DNA of 55,898 nucleotides from Planctomycetales bacterium (GTDB lineage Bacteria > Planctomycetota > Planctomycetia > Isosphaerales > Isosphaeraceae), in NCBI GenBank assembly GCA_027451885.1, contig DAIDHX010000088.1, positions 1-55,898 on the forward strand, in the 5' to 3' direction. A program made the position numbers and the translations under genes. The number at the start of each line of letters is the position of its first letter. Within the stretch, counting starts at the first letter, position 1. The notes under the pieces are model-generated. The model worked only from the letters and a program-made list of their open reading frames with translations, searched no databases and was not told the origin of the DNA. Shown in pieces: positions 1 through 8,954 of the stretch.

Positions 1-1
1 G

Positions 2-1300
2 CTGGTGGATGAGGGCGAATATCGCCATGGCGATATCGCGCTTTTCTGCCGCATGTCCGCGCTCACGCGCCCGATCGAGCAGGCGTTTCGACTGCGGGGC
101 ATTCCCTACCAGGTGGTGGGGGGCCTGGCGTTCTACGAGCGGATGGAAATCAAGGATGTGCTCGCCTACGTCACGCTGCTCGTGAATCCGCGTGATGACG
201 CGGCCTTCCTGCGGGCGGTGAACACGCCGCCGCGGGGCATCGGCGAGCGTTCGCTGGAGATTCTGCGGGAGGCGGCCCAGACGCGTGGGAAGTCGCTTCT
301 GGCCACAGCGCGAGACGCGGATTTAAGCCTGTTGCTCAAGGGCCGGGCGCTGGCCGCGCTCAAGGAATTCACGATGCTTGTCGACGCGCTTGCGCCGCTG
401 CCGGGCACGAGGGCGGAGGCCGTGATCGGCAACGTGATCGAACGCGTAAAGTATCGCGAATATATCAAAACATCGTCGCGTGAAAATGCTGACGACCGGC
501 TGGCGAACCTCGACGAGCTGGTGGCCGCCGCGGCGGAATTCGGCGAGACGCGTGAGGACCCAAGCATCGTCGAGTTCCTGGCGGAGGTGACGCTCTCGTC
601 TCCGGTCGATCGCTGGGATTCCGACGGCGGCTCGGTAACGCTCATGACCATGCACGCCGCCAAGGGGCTCGAGTTTCCCGTGGTGTTTATTACTGCGCTT
701 GAGAACGGGATCCTGCCGCATTCGCGGTCGCGTGAACGTGATGAAGAGCTCGAGGAAGAACGGCGTCTGCTGTTCGTGGGGGTGACGCGGGCGAAGCGTG
801 AGCTCAAGCTTTCACGGTGCATGACCCGGAGCTTCCGCGGCCAGACGCAGAGTGCGATGCCCTCTCCGTTTTTGCTTGAGCTGCCCGCGGATCGGGTGCG
901 GGTGCGCGACCATACGTCGGGGCTTCATCGCGAGTCGTACGCCAGCCGGGCGTCGAGCCAGTTTGGCGGCCGATCGAGCTTCGCGCAGCCGCAATCCTGG
1001 CAGCGCCCAACCGCGCCTCCGCTCACAACGGCGGCCGGGCTTCTGGGCGGCTCGCCGTTCGGCTCGAGACCCTCGGCCTCGGACATCGATTCGATTGGCG
1101 TCGGCACCTCGATCCTGCATCCGGAATACGGCCTGGGCGTGGTCAAGGATGTTTCGGGAGAGGGTTCCGGCCGGCGGGGGACGGTGGAATTTGCGTTCGG
1201 CCCGCGGCGAACCTTTATCCTCGCGAAGGCACAATTACAGATCCTGGGCCGCGCGGGGGCAAGCCGAGGCGATACGGGCGACCCCAGGCGCGGGTCCTGA
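2..1300 (+). CDS. UvrD/PcrA-family ATP-dependent DNA helicase, C-terminal part (5' end outside window)
   Basis: Superfamily 1 3'-5' DNA helicase used in repair and replication restart. The frame is open at the window edge, so only the last ~430 residues are seen. They cover domain 2B and the end of 2[21 protein letters not shown], a [13 protein letters not shown] segment, motif V ([18 protein letters not shown]) and motif VI ([14 protein letters not shown]). The C-terminus ends in a small beta-rich tail around HPEYGLGVV that resembles the PcrA/UvrD tudor-like RNA-polymerase-binding module. Ser/Arg/Pro-rich linker in between. The Walker A region lies upstream of the window, so UvrD, PcrA and Rep cannot be told apart. 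Confidence 0.93.
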   Translation: MVDEGEYRHGDIALFCRMSALTRPIEQAFRLRGIPYQVVGGLAFYERMEIKDVLAYVTLLVNPRDDAAFLRAVNTPPRGIGERSLEILREAAQTRGKSLLATARDADLSLLLKGRALAALKEFTMLVDALAPLPGTRAEAVIGNVIERVKYREYIKTSSRENADDRLANLDELVAAAAEFGETREDPSIVEFLAEVTLSSPVDRWDSDGGSVTLMTMHAAKGLEFPVVFITALENGILPHSRSRERDEELEEERRLLFVGVTRAKRELKLSRCMTRSFRGQTQSAMPSPFLLELPADRVRVRDHTSGLHRESYASRASSQFGGRSSFAQPQSWQRPTAPPLTTAAGLLGGSPFGSRPSASDIDSIGVGTSILHPEYGLGVVKDVSGEGSGRRGTVEFAFGPRRTFILAKAQLQILGRAGASRGDTGDPRRGS

Positions 1301-1349
1301 ATCAACGCAACTGGCAATCACGATCTTGAGCCGGCAAGGGCAACAGCCG

Positions 1350-2075
1350 ATGCTTCGTTTAGGCGTCAATATTGATCACGTCGCCACCCTTCGCCAGGCG
1401 CGAGGCGGGCGCGAGCCGGACCCTGTTTGGGCCGCCGCCGCAGCCGAGCTCGCGGGCGCAAGCGGCATCACCATTCATCTCCGTGAGGATCGCCGCCATA
1501 TCCAGGATCGCGACCTGCGCGTGCTCCGCGAGACGGTTCGGACCCGGCTGAATCTTGAGCTCGCGCTCGACCCCGGCATTGTCGCGCTCGCCGCCCAGGT
1601 TCAACCCGACCAGGCCACGTTTGTTCCGGAACGGCGTGAGGAGCTCACCACCGAGGGGGGGCTCGACGCGGTTGCGAACGCCGATCGGCTCGCGGAGGCG
1701 ATCGCCCAGTGCAAGGCGGCCGGAATCGAGGTCGCGCTTTTCATCGATCCCGAGCTCGCCCAGGTCGACGCGGCCGTCAAGCTCAAGGCCGATGCTGTGG
1801 AGTTCCACACAGGGCGCTATGCCGACGCCCAGGGCAAGCACGCCGTCGAGCGCGAGCTCAAGGCGTTGATTGAAGCCTCAAGAGCCGCCGTCGCGGCCGG
1901 GCTCGAGCTTCACGCGGGGCATGGGCTCAACTATCAAAACGTGGGCCCAATCGCCGCCATCCCGCACATGGAGGAACTCAACATCGGCCACGCGATCGTG
2001 AGCCGGGCCGTCTTCGTGGGCATCGGTCAGGCCGTTCGCGAAATGCTTGAAGCCATGCAGGCCGCTGTTCGCTAA
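1350..2075 (+). CDS. pdxJ: Pyridoxine 5'-phosphate synthase PdxJ
   Basis: Cytoplasmic TIM-barrel enzyme condensing 1-deoxyxylulose 5-phosphate with 3-amino-2-oxopropyl phosphate to pyridoxine 5'-phosphate, the last step of DXP-dependent vitamin B6 synthesis. The ATG at 1350 gives [20 protein letters not shown], the canonical PdxJ N-terminus, and 241 residues, the usual size. Further family signatures are [20 protein letters not shown] and [11 protein letters not shown] near the C-terminus. The frame stays open far upstream over the helicase tail, but that part is a shadow. Starts about 50 bp after the helicase stop, so co-transcription is plausible. Confidence 0.96.
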   Translation: MLRLGVNIDHVATLRQARGGREPDPVWAAAAAELAGASGITIHLREDRRHIQDRDLRVLRETVRTRLNLELALDPGIVALAAQVQPDQATFVPERREELTTEGGLDAVANADRLAEAIAQCKAAGIEVALFIDPELAQVDAAVKLKADAVEFHTGRYADAQGKHAVERELKALIEASRAAVAAGLELHAGHGLNYQNVGPIAAIPHMEELNIGHAIVSRAVFVGIGQAVREMLEAMQAAVR

Positions 2076-2195
2076 CGCGGTCTCACTGCTTCCCTTTCGG
2101 CCGATCGCCCGCTACGATTCCTGTTTGAGCCAGCGCCCGCTTGAGGGGCTGGGGTGCTTCGGACTGAGTTGCTCGCTATTGAGGTTGAGATCGGG

Positions 2196-3095
2196 ATGCC
2201 TACCAAGGGACGAATGTTCGCCGGTTGCACGGTCGCTCTTGTGACTCCGTTTGACGGACCCAAGGTCGATGAGCCGGCTCTGAAACGCCTGGTGGAATGG
2301 CAGCTCGCGCAAGGAACTCCGATCCTGAGCCCCGTTGGCACCACCGGCGAAGCGCCCACGCTTTCGCACGATGAGCACGAGCGTGTGATTGCCACGGTGA
2401 TCGAGACCGCCGCGGGCAAGGCCAGGGTCATGCCCGGGACCGGCTCGAACTCCACGAGCGAGGCGATTCGGCTAACGAAGTTCGCGGCCCGGGCAGGCGC
2501 GACCGGGGCGCTCCTGGTTGCTCCCTATTACAACCGCCCCAACCAGGAGGGACTCTATCGCCACTTCGCGGCCATCGCGGAAGCGGTCGACATCCCGCTC
2601 GTGCTCTACAACATCCCCGGACGCACAGGCCGAAACGTCGAGCCCGAAACCATGGAACGGCTCTGCAAGATCGGTCCAATCGTGGCCGTGAAGGAAGCCG
2701 CGGGATCGCTCGACCAGGTCAGCGAAATCCTCGAGCGCACCGACCTGACCGTGCTCTCAGGCGATGACAGCCTCACCCTCCCCATGCTCTCCGTGGGCGC
2801 AGAGGGCGTGGTCTCCGTCGCTGCCAACCTCGTCCCCCGCGAGGTCATGGGCATGATCGAAGCGTATCAAGCCGGCCGCGTCCAGCAAGCCACGGACTTC
2901 CATCGACGCCTCTTCCCTCTCTGCCGAGACCTGCTCTCGCTCGCGCCTAACCCCATCCCGCTCAAGACCGCCATGGCCTTGCTCGGGCGCGGAAATGGCG
3001 AGCTCAGACTCCCCCTTTGCCCACTCGACGAACCCGCCCGCGAAACACTCCGTCGCAGGCTTGTTCATTTCGGACTCTTGACGACTTCTCGATAA
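2196..3095 (+). CDS. dapA: 4-hydroxy-tetrahydrodipicolinate synthase DapA
   Basis: Condenses pyruvate with aspartate semialdehyde, the first committed step to diaminopimelate and lysine. The 299-residue TIM barrel has the active-site pattern of the family: T49-T50 in SPVGTTGE, Y138 in YNIPGR, and the Schiff-base lysine K166 in VAVKEA. The start at 2196 ([11 protein letters not shown]) follows a GAG-rich stretch; a second ATG at 2214 ([13 protein letters not shown]) is also possible and is closer to the usual N-terminus. An upstream in-frame start at 2154 adds residues without family similarity. Members of the wider DapA/NanA family share the core, but the GTTGE motif favours DapA. Confidence 0.93.
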   Translation: MPTKGRMFAGCTVALVTPFDGPKVDEPALKRLVEWQLAQGTPILSPVGTTGEAPTLSHDEHERVIATVIETAAGKARVMPGTGSNSTSEAIRLTKFAARAGATGALLVAPYYNRPNQEGLYRHFAAIAEAVDIPLVLYNIPGRTGRNVEPETMERLCKIGPIVAVKEAAGSLDQVSEILERTDLTVLSGDDSLTLPMLSVGAEGVVSVAANLVPREVMGMIEAYQAGRVQQATDFHRRLFPLCRDLLSLAPNPIPLKTAMALLGRGNGELRLPLCPLDEPARETLRRRLVHFGLLTTSR

Positions 3096-3382
3096 TGCCT
3101 ACACAAGCCAGAGACTGAAATTCCTCGTAACAACGAGTGATTGTTCGTCGACTGCAGGCAGCGCACACCTGAGCAGACCAGCATCCGCCTCGACGCACTC
3201 CGCTTCGAGACATGGGCTTGCGGTTTGTCCACTCCATCCCGGGTGCAGTTGCCTGCTTTGCCGTGGACCCACTGGCTACCCAGCCTGCCCATCCTGCCTT
3301 CAGTGACAGGATGCTGCCAATCCTCGCTCGGGCTGTTTGTCCATTAAAACTTCAATGTCGTCATACAGGATCGAGATTTCCC
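3096..3382. other. Intergenic region between dapA and the ArsR-type regulator
   Basis: 287 bp without a convincing gene. A short hairpin, CTCGT (3124-3128) and ACGAG (3133-3137) with a 4-nt loop, lies 30 bp after dapA but has no T-run behind it. Open frames here are upstream extensions of the ArsR gene with no family similarity. Confidence 0.4.
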
Positions 3383-3793
3383 ATGGCACGAAAAAGCACC
3401 AGGATTGCCGAGCGAAATGGTCACTCCGACACGGATGGAACCGAGGTCTCTGACCAGTCGGTTCGAGATCTGGCTCGCGTATTCAAGCTTCTCAGTGATG
3501 AAACACGTTTGCGCATCCTGTTTTATCTCGCGCTTTCGCCGCGCGGGCAGTTGCATGTGACCGACCTCTGCCAGCGTCTGGGACAGAGCCAGCCTGCCGT
3601 GAGCCACCATCTGGCCCTGCTGCGTGTTTCCGGGCTAATCGAGCCGCGCAGAGAGGGGAAGCACAATTTTTACAGCGTTCGAACCGAGCACTTTGGCGAG
3701 CTGCTCATGAGCCTGTTCTCAGCCGCCGGCGAAGTTCCCCGAAACACCAAGTATCGCTTTCACGACTTCGTGCTCACATATACTGGTGACTGA
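3383..3793 (+). CDS. ArsR/SmtB-family winged-helix transcriptional regulator
   Basis: 136-residue DNA-binding protein. The core reads LARVFKLLSDETRLRILFYLA, then LCQRLGQSQPAVSHHLALLR (recognition helix) and a wing with EPRREGKHNFYSV, all typical of ArsR-type repressors. I see no CxC metal-binding motif in the recognition helix, so it is unlikely to be a classical ArsR/SmtB metal sensor. The ATG at 3383 (MARKSTRIAERNG) is preferred because the longer frame upstream looks non-coding. It stands alone between dapA and the OmpH-like gene; target unknown. Confidence 0.88.
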   Translation: MARKSTRIAERNGHSDTDGTEVSDQSVRDLARVFKLLSDETRLRILFYLALSPRGQLHVTDLCQRLGQSQPAVSHHLALLRVSGLIEPRREGKHNFYSVRTEHFGELLMSLFSAAGEVPRNTKYRFHDFVLTYTGD

Positions 3794-4118
3794 GGCTCCG
3801 GCCGCCAGGACAATTCCGCACCCGCGAATCGACTCACGGCGAGCGCCTGTCTCGCCCTGGGTCGTTCTGTTTAGGCATTCCATTCTCGCCCCAACCGGTT
3901 GGAGCGTGCGGGGAATCGAGGAGTCAAAGAGGTAAGGAATCGGGATTTCCTCATCCGGACTTGACCATTTTTTTCGATCGGGGCAAGATCCGCGAGATTC
4001 CAGGCTTTGGTTCGAGGTTGACGAGCCGCCAGCGTCGATGGGTGCGGAAGGTCTGACCCTCCAGACCGGTCTGGTCGAATTCGATCGCGTGAGAACGCAG
4101 GTGAAAAGGAGTTTGCCG
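3794..4118. other. Intergenic region upstream of the OmpH-like gene
   Basis: 325 bp with no recognisable gene. It holds the Shine-Dalgarno AAAGGAG at 4105-4111 ahead of the ATG at 4119. A T7 run near 3964-3970 has no obvious stem in front of it. The promoter of the envelope block probably lies here, but I cannot pick out convincing -35/-10 boxes. Confidence 0.35.
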
Positions 4119-4829
4119 ATGATCGTTTCGTCGCGTGGAATCCTCGCGGCCGGGCTGGGGTTCATTGGATGCATGTGCCTGGTGAGTCCGCTGCTCGGTC
4201 AGCAGGAGTCGGCCAAGAAGGCGTCCGGACCGCCGAAACCGACCGCGCCTGTGATTGGCACAGTCGATGTCGACCAGGTCTTCAAACAGTACGAAAAGAC
4301 CAAGGTGATCACGCAACAGTTCAGCGCTGACATGCTTGCGCGGAAGAACGAAGTGATGCGGATCATGTCCGAGGCGCAGTCTGAGTCAGAGATGCTGGCG
4401 AAGCTGACGCCGGGCACGGAGGACTACAAGCTCCGCGAGAACAAGGTGATGGAGCTGAAGGCGAAGGCGGAGGCGAAGCGTGCGCAGGCCCAGCGTGATT
4501 TTGAGCAGCGTGAGGCGGAATCGCTGGCGACGATCTACAAGGAAATCCAGGCGATGGTCGCCAAGGTCGCTGAGTGGCGGCAAATGAATTACGTGGTGAA
4601 GGTGTCGAATCAGCCGATCACGGGGACGGATCCGAACTCGGTGATGAGTGCGATTTCGAGCACGGTGGTGTACTCGGATCCGCACAACGACATCACAAAC
4701 GACGTGATCCACAATCTCAACCGCTTTTACAAGGCGGCGGGGGGCCGTCCTGCGGCGAAGGCGGCCGAGACGAGTGCAGCCCAGGCCCAACCCACCGCAC
4801 CAACCAGCATCCGCGGCGGCGAACGCTAG
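4119..4829 (+). CDS. OmpH/Skp-family periplasmic chaperone-like protein
   Basis: Predicted exported protein of 236 residues. It starts with a signal peptide (about residues 1-28; hydrophobic ILAAGLGFIGCMCLVSPLLG), then the OmpH/Skp opening IGTVDVDQVFKQYEKTK, a long Lys/Glu/Ala-rich coiled coil (about 55-145) and a C-terminal beta segment (MNYVVKVSNQPITG). The Ala/Pro-rich tail is extra. Skp homologues hold unfolded outer-membrane proteins in the periplasm. As in Gram-negative bacteria, it lies just upstream of lipid A genes (lpxC-fabZ, lpxA), which supports an outer-membrane assembly role. The ATG at 4119 has a strong Shine-Dalgarno. Confidence 0.85.
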   Translation: MIVSSRGILAAGLGFIGCMCLVSPLLGQQESAKKASGPPKPTAPVIGTVDVDQVFKQYEKTKVITQQFSADMLARKNEVMRIMSEAQSESEMLAKLTPGTEDYKLRENKVMELKAKAEAKRAQAQRDFEQREAESLATIYKEIQAMVAKVAEWRQMNYVVKVSNQPITGTDPNSVMSAISSTVVYSDPHNDITNDVIHNLNRFYKAAGGRPAAKAAETSAAQAQPTAPTSIRGGER

Positions 4830-4933
4830 TGCGGAAGCTGGCCGTCCGGCGTCGATAACGATTAGGATGGACGTTGAAGCGAACCATGGCACGGAGGGTT
4901 TCGGCCGTGGGATCGCGCGAGCTTGGGGATGGC

Positions 4934-6337
4934 ATGAAAAATCATGGGAGCGTGCGTGCGTCACGTGCACAGCGCACGCTGGCTGGATCGGCTGAGGTCA
5001 GGGGGGCGGGTTATTTCCACGGAGCGGATGTAACGCTCACGTTCCGGCCAGCCAAGGCGGACACGGGCGTTGTGTTCCAGCGGATGGACCTGCCCGATCG
5101 CCCCACGATCCCCGCACGGATCGAAAACGTGGTGCCGAGCCCAAGGCGGACAACCATCCGCAAGGGGCAGGCAAGCGTCGAGATGATCGAGCACGTCATG
5201 GCGGCACTGGCCGGGCTGCGGGTAGACAACTGCCTGGTTGAGATCGACGCCGGCGAATGCCCGGGCTGCGACGGGTCGAGCCGTGCTTTCGTGGATGCCA
5301 TCGAAGGGGCGGGCGTTGTCGAGCTGGATCGGCAGCGTCTCTGCCTCGTGGTCGAGCAATCGATCAAGGTACAAGAGGGGGATGCGCAGCTCGCCGTGCA
5401 CCCTGGTCCTCCTGGGCGTACGTCGATTTCGTATCACCTGGATTATGGCAAGGGCTCGCCCATCCGGGCTCAGAGCTTTGCGGTCGACACCGATCCGGAA
5501 TCGTTCCGGGATCAGATTGCGGATAGCCGTACGTTTGTGCTTGAGAGTGAGGCGCAAGCGCTCCGGGCCGCGGGGCTTGGCAATCGGCTGACGCCGGCGG
5601 ACATTTTGATCTTTGGCGCCCAGGGGGTGATTGGCAACTCGCTTCGCCACCCTGAGGAATGCGCCCGGCACAAAATCCTCGACCTGGTTGGCGACCTTGC
5701 CTTGCTGGGGATGGATCTGCAAGGCAGTGTGATCGCCCATCGGTCTGGGCATCAGACCACGGCGGCACTCGTGAAAAAACTGCGAGAATGCGCGGACGCG
5801 CCTGTGGGCACGATTCCGCTTACGCCCGCGCTCAAGGAAGATGGAACCCTTGACATCGAAGGGATCATGGGGCTGTTGCCGCATCGTTATCCCTTCCTGC
5901 TTGTGGACCGCGTGATCGAATTTGAGCCCTCGTTGCGGGTGGCCGCGATCAAGAACGTGAGCGTGAACGAGCCATTTTTCCAGGGTCACTGGCCCGGCCT
6001 GCCGATCATGCCCGGGGTTTTGATTGTGGAGGCGCTCGCGCAGGCGGCGGGTATTTTGATCGCGCTTAGCCTTGAGCGCACGGATCGCGTTGCGCTCATC
6101 GCGGCCATTGACGATGTCAAGCTGCGCAGGCCCGTGACGCCCGGCGACCAGCTTCGGCTTGAGGTCGAGGCCAGGCGCATCAAGTTGAGCTCGGCTTCGG
6201 TGCACGGCGTGGCCAGGGTTGGCGGTCAGGTGGCCGCCTCAGCGAGCATCCGATTCATCATGATCGACCCCGATCGCGCTGCTCGGTCAGCCGACGGTGT
6301 CATGGTCAATCGACCGTCCCGCGAACGAATCGTCTAG
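4934..6337 (+). CDS. lpxC-fabZ: LpxC-FabZ fusion: UDP-3-O-acyl-GlcNAc deacetylase / (3R)-hydroxyacyl-ACP dehydratase
   Basis: Bifunctional protein of about 467 residues. The N-terminal part (to about residue 290) is LpxC, the zinc deacetylase committing to lipid A: the zinc ligands are H87 in EHVMAAL and H246/D250 in RHKILDLVGDL, and H273 in HRSGHQTT is the expected general acid. The C-terminal part (from about 305) is FabZ of fatty acid synthesis, with LPHRYPFLLVDRV, the catalytic H352 in GHWPGLPIMPG and E366 in VEALAQ. Residue numbers assume the ATG at 4934; a TTG at 4874 and an ATG at 4886 are in the same frame and cannot be excluded. It is followed by lpxA, so substrate (hydroxyacyl-ACP) use is physically linked to lipid A acylation. 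Confidence 0.94.
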   Translation: MKNHGSVRASRAQRTLAGSAEVRGAGYFHGADVTLTFRPAKADTGVVFQRMDLPDRPTIPARIENVVPSPRRTTIRKGQASVEMIEHVMAALAGLRVDNCLVEIDAGECPGCDGSSRAFVDAIEGAGVVELDRQRLCLVVEQSIKVQEGDAQLAVHPGPPGRTSISYHLDYGKGSPIRAQSFAVDTDPESFRDQIADSRTFVLESEAQALRAAGLGNRLTPADILIFGAQGVIGNSLRHPEECARHKILDLVGDLALLGMDLQGSVIAHRSGHQTTAALVKKLRECADAPVGTIPLTPALKEDGTLDIEGIMGLLPHRYPFLLVDRVIEFEPSLRVAAIKNVSVNEPFFQGHWPGLPIMPGVLIVEALAQAAGILIALSLERTDRVALIAAIDDVKLRRPVTPGDQLRLEVEARRIKLSSASVHGVARVGGQVAASASIRFIMIDPDRAARSADGVMVNRPSRERIV

Positions 6338-6399
6338 GGCGGTCCCGCAGAAGTTCTACGGCGGTCGAAGTCTTTTCAAGGAGGAAGGGGCGATCGGTC

Positions 6400-7209
6400 A
6401 TGGCCACCATGGTTGCAGACACGGCGAGTATCGATCCCCGCGCGGAGATCGCCGACGACGTGGAAATTGGGCCGTATTGCGTGATCGGGCCTGATGTACG
6501 CATCGGGCGCGGTACCCGCCTGATCGCCCACGTGTGCATCTACGGGCACACCACGATCGGCGAACGCAATGTCATTCATCCCTACGCGGCGATTGGCGGC
6601 GAGCCCCAGGATTACAGCTACAGGGGTACGGACACGCGGGTCGAAGTCGGCGACGACAACATCATCCGCGAACACGTCACCATCCACCGCGCCAGCGAGA
6701 AGGAACAGGGGCTCACGAAGCTGGGCTCGAACAACCTGCTCATGGTCAACGTGCATGTCGCCCACGACTGCCTGCTCGGCGACCGGGTGGTGATCGCCAA
6801 TAACACAATCCTGGCCGGGCACTGCCATATTCATTCGTCGGTGATTATCTCCGGCGGCGTGGCCATGCACCCGTTCGTGACGGTCGGATCCTTCAGCTAT
6901 ACAGGCGGAATGTCTCGGATTTACCACGACGTGCCGCCGTTCATGATCATCGACGGCAATCCCAGCAAGGTACGCTGCCTGAACGTGGTCGGGCTGCGGC
7001 GGAATGGCCTCAGCACCGAGGCGATCGCCGGCTTGCACGAAGCTCACAGGCTGATTTATCGCAACCGCATGGGCGCTACCCAGGCCGCGGAAATACTCGA
7101 GAAGGGCGGCCATTCCTGCGCTGAGGTCAAGAACCTGCTCGCGTTCATCGAGAATCAGAACCTGGGTAAACACGGCCGCGCCCGCGAGCGCTGGAGGGGA
7201 ACAAAGTGA
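6400..7209 (+). CDS. lpxA: Acyl-ACP--UDP-N-acetylglucosamine O-acyltransferase LpxA
   Basis: First enzyme of lipid A synthesis, transferring a 3-hydroxyacyl chain from ACP to a UDP-sugar. The 269-residue protein shows the left-handed beta-helix hexapeptide pattern (e.g. IDPRAEIADDVEIGPYCVIG), the catalytic His in VHVAHDC, and the C-terminal helical region after IIDGNPSKVRCLNVVGLRR. The start at 6400 has AAGGAGG at about 6379-6385, rather far away; the ATG at 6409 is an alternative. Its stop overlaps the GTG of the next gene by 4 bp, which indicates translational coupling. Confidence 0.95.
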   Translation: MATMVADTASIDPRAEIADDVEIGPYCVIGPDVRIGRGTRLIAHVCIYGHTTIGERNVIHPYAAIGGEPQDYSYRGTDTRVEVGDDNIIREHVTIHRASEKEQGLTKLGSNNLLMVNVHVAHDCLLGDRVVIANNTILAGHCHIHSSVIISGGVAMHPFVTVGSFSYTGGMSRIYHDVPPFMIIDGNPSKVRCLNVVGLRRNGLSTEAIAGLHEAHRLIYRNRMGATQAAEILEKGGHSCAEVKNLLAFIENQNLGKHGRARERWRGTK

Positions 7210-8312
7210 GTCGCCTGAAAGCAGCGGTTGTGGGTGTCGGCCACCTGGGTCAACACCACGCCCGGATTCTGGCCGCGATGCCTGATGTCGAGCTCGTGGC
7301 GGTGGTCGATCCCCGGCCCGCACAAGCGGAGCTCATCGCCGGCCGCTGCGGCACCCAGGCCGTGGCGGACTACCACGCGATCGTGGACAAGGTTGACGCC
7401 GTGGTGGTTGCCGTTCCCACGGTTCTCCACCGCGAGGTTGCAACGCCGTTCCTGGAACGCGGCGTGGCCACGCTGATTGAAAAGCCAATGGCGCCCAGTG
7501 TCGCTCAGGCCGAGGAGCTGGTGCGGCTGGCGCGATCGTCGGGCGCGGTCTTGCAGGTCGGGCACATCGAGCGTTTCAATCCCGCGCTTGCCGCGCTCAA
7601 GGAGTTCGGCATCCGCCCGCGGTTCATCGCGGCGGAGCGGCTCTCGATGTACACGTTCCGGTCGACCGACGTGGGCGTGGTGCTCGACCTGATGATTCAC
7701 GACATTGATGTGATCCTGTCGCTGATTCCGGCGGCGGTGCGTTCGACGCAGGCGGTGGGCGTGTGCCTGTTCGGCGAGCACGAGGACGTGGCCAACGCGC
7801 GGATCGAATTTGAGGACGGGGGCGTGGCGCAGATTACGGCGAGCCGCGCGAGCTACAACGCCCAGCGTAAGATGCGGGTGTGGGGCGCGGAGGGGTATGC
7901 GTCGCTGGACTTCGCGGCGCGGGAGTCCACTCTGGTGCGGCCGACGGAGCAGCTTTCCCGTGGCAAGATCGACCTGGAAGGCGTTGATCTCTCAAACGCC
8001 GCGGCCGTGAAGGAGCACCTTTTTACCAAGGTATTCCGGGTCGATCGCGAGAAGCCGGAAGCGCGTGAGCCGCTGGCGCTCGAGCTCGAGGACTTCATCC
8101 GGGCCGCCCGCGGGATCGCGCCTCCCCTGGTGACTGGCGAGGACGCCCTGCGCGCGATTCGCGTGGCCGAGCAGATTCTCGCGGCCCTGGGCGCGCACCG
8201 CTGGGAGAGCACGCAGCCGAGCCTGCCCGAGCCCACGTCGGTTCTGCGCGGGCCGCACGCCTGGCGGCTCAAGGAGCTCCGCGCCCGAGCGAGCGAAACG
8301 CCTCGCGTCTGA
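7206..8312 (+). CDS. Gfo/Idh/MocA-family NAD(P)-dependent oxidoreductase, translationally coupled to lpxA
   Basis: 368 residues. N-terminal Rossmann fold (VGVGHLGQHHARIL, then VVDPRP), the EKP motif of the family in LIEKPMAPSVAQAEEL, and the HIERFNPA/DLMIHDIDVI region of the C-terminal substrate domain with the conserved DxxxHD. The GTG start lies inside the lpxA stop (GTGA). Families with this fold oxidise or reduce sugar hydroxyls. Known precedent: GnnA, an oxidoreductase of this family encoded next to lpxA, oxidises the 3-OH of UDP-GlcNAc so that GnnB can aminate it, giving amide-linked lipid A. No GnnB-like aminotransferase lies in this window, so GnnA is only a candidate assignment. Confidence 0.85.
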   Translation: MSRLKAAVVGVGHLGQHHARILAAMPDVELVAVVDPRPAQAELIAGRCGTQAVADYHAIVDKVDAVVVAVPTVLHREVATPFLERGVATLIEKPMAPSVAQAEELVRLARSSGAVLQVGHIERFNPALAALKEFGIRPRFIAAERLSMYTFRSTDVGVVLDLMIHDIDVILSLIPAAVRSTQAVGVCLFGEHEDVANARIEFEDGGVAQITASRASYNAQRKMRVWGAEGYASLDFAARESTLVRPTEQLSRGKIDLEGVDLSNAAAVKEHLFTKVFRVDREKPEAREPLALELEDFIRAARGIAPPLVTGEDALRAIRVAEQILAALGAHRWESTQPSLPEPTSVLRGPHAWRLKELRARASETPRV

Positions 8313-8361
8313 GCGGGCGTAACCGCTCTCAAAGCCGCTCCCGCAGGCGCAGGCTAACCTC

Positions 8362-8387
8362 CCAGCCAGGGGGCTGTCCCCGGCTGG
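8362..8387 (+). terminator. Possible transcription-end hairpin after the lipid A block
   Basis: CCAGCC (8362-8367), bulged A, GGGG (8369-8372), 5-nt loop, CCCC (8378-8381), GGCTGG (8382-8387): a 10-bp GC-rich stem 50 bp after the oxidoreductase stop. No T-run follows, so an intrinsic terminator is not proven. Confidence 0.3.
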
Positions 8388-8555
8388 ACTGTTGCCGCGA
8401 ACCGTTCCGCCGATTCTCCTGGGTCCGCCCAGCCCTGGCTCCGTGTGCGCGAAGACGGCGTCTCTTTCAGCAGCGGCTTTACGCCGGAGCCCGACTTCGA
8501 TTACTATTTCCGATTCGGTAACTGTCCCACGACGAACGAGAGCAAGGTTTCAGCG

Positions 8556-8930
8556 ATGGCGAAGCAAGAGGCCGAGAAGGCCAAGTCAGGCGGCGCGGAG
8601 AGCAAGCCAAAGGCCCCCAAGGCAAAGCCGGAGGCTGATGCCGCGGTGAAGGACAAGGCCAAGGCGAAGGACGCGGGCAAGGAAAAAGCCGCGCCGGAGG
8701 CTGAAAAAGCCCCCGCGCCGCCACGCCCCCCCGCCGATCCCCGGCTCAAGGTGTTCAAGAAATTCCACGGCAAGTTCCTGCCCAAGGGCCCGCTTCGCGA
8801 CCGCCACACCGCGCTCATGAAGCGCTGGAATTCTGACGAGGCGCACGGCGGCGTGACGGTGGAAGAGCTCAAATCGCTGCTCGAAGACTGGCGCAAGTCG
8901 CGCGAGAAGCCAGTTCGCGCCGGAAAGTAA
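8556..8930 (+). CDS. Hypothetical Lys/Ala-rich small protein
   Basis: 124 residues, function not recognised. The first ~60 residues are low-complexity Lys/Ala/Glu/Pro (AKPEADAAVKDKAKAKDAG), resembling disordered basic tails. The last ~60 look folded: VFKKFHGKFLPKGPLRDRHTALMKRWNS and GVTVEELKSLLEDWRKSRE, with predicted helices. The ATG at 8556 removes an upstream extension (to 8445) that has different composition. It is convergent with the following membrane/TPR gene, with 24 bp between stops. Confidence 0.6.
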   Translation: MAKQEAEKAKSGGAESKPKAPKAKPEADAAVKDKAKAKDAGKEKAAPEAEKAPAPPRPPADPRLKVFKKFHGKFLPKGPLRDRHTALMKRWNSDEAHGGVTVEELKSLLEDWRKSREKPVRAGK

Positions 8931-8954
8931 CGCACCCAGAGCACACCGCCAGCA

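Noticed and set aside
3124-3137. Hairpin after dapA as a terminator
   Set aside because: Only five pairs and no T-run.
4961-6205. 414-codon minus-strand open frame
   Set aside because: Antisense to lpxC-fabZ; translation has no domain and is His/Arg-rich as expected for a shadow.
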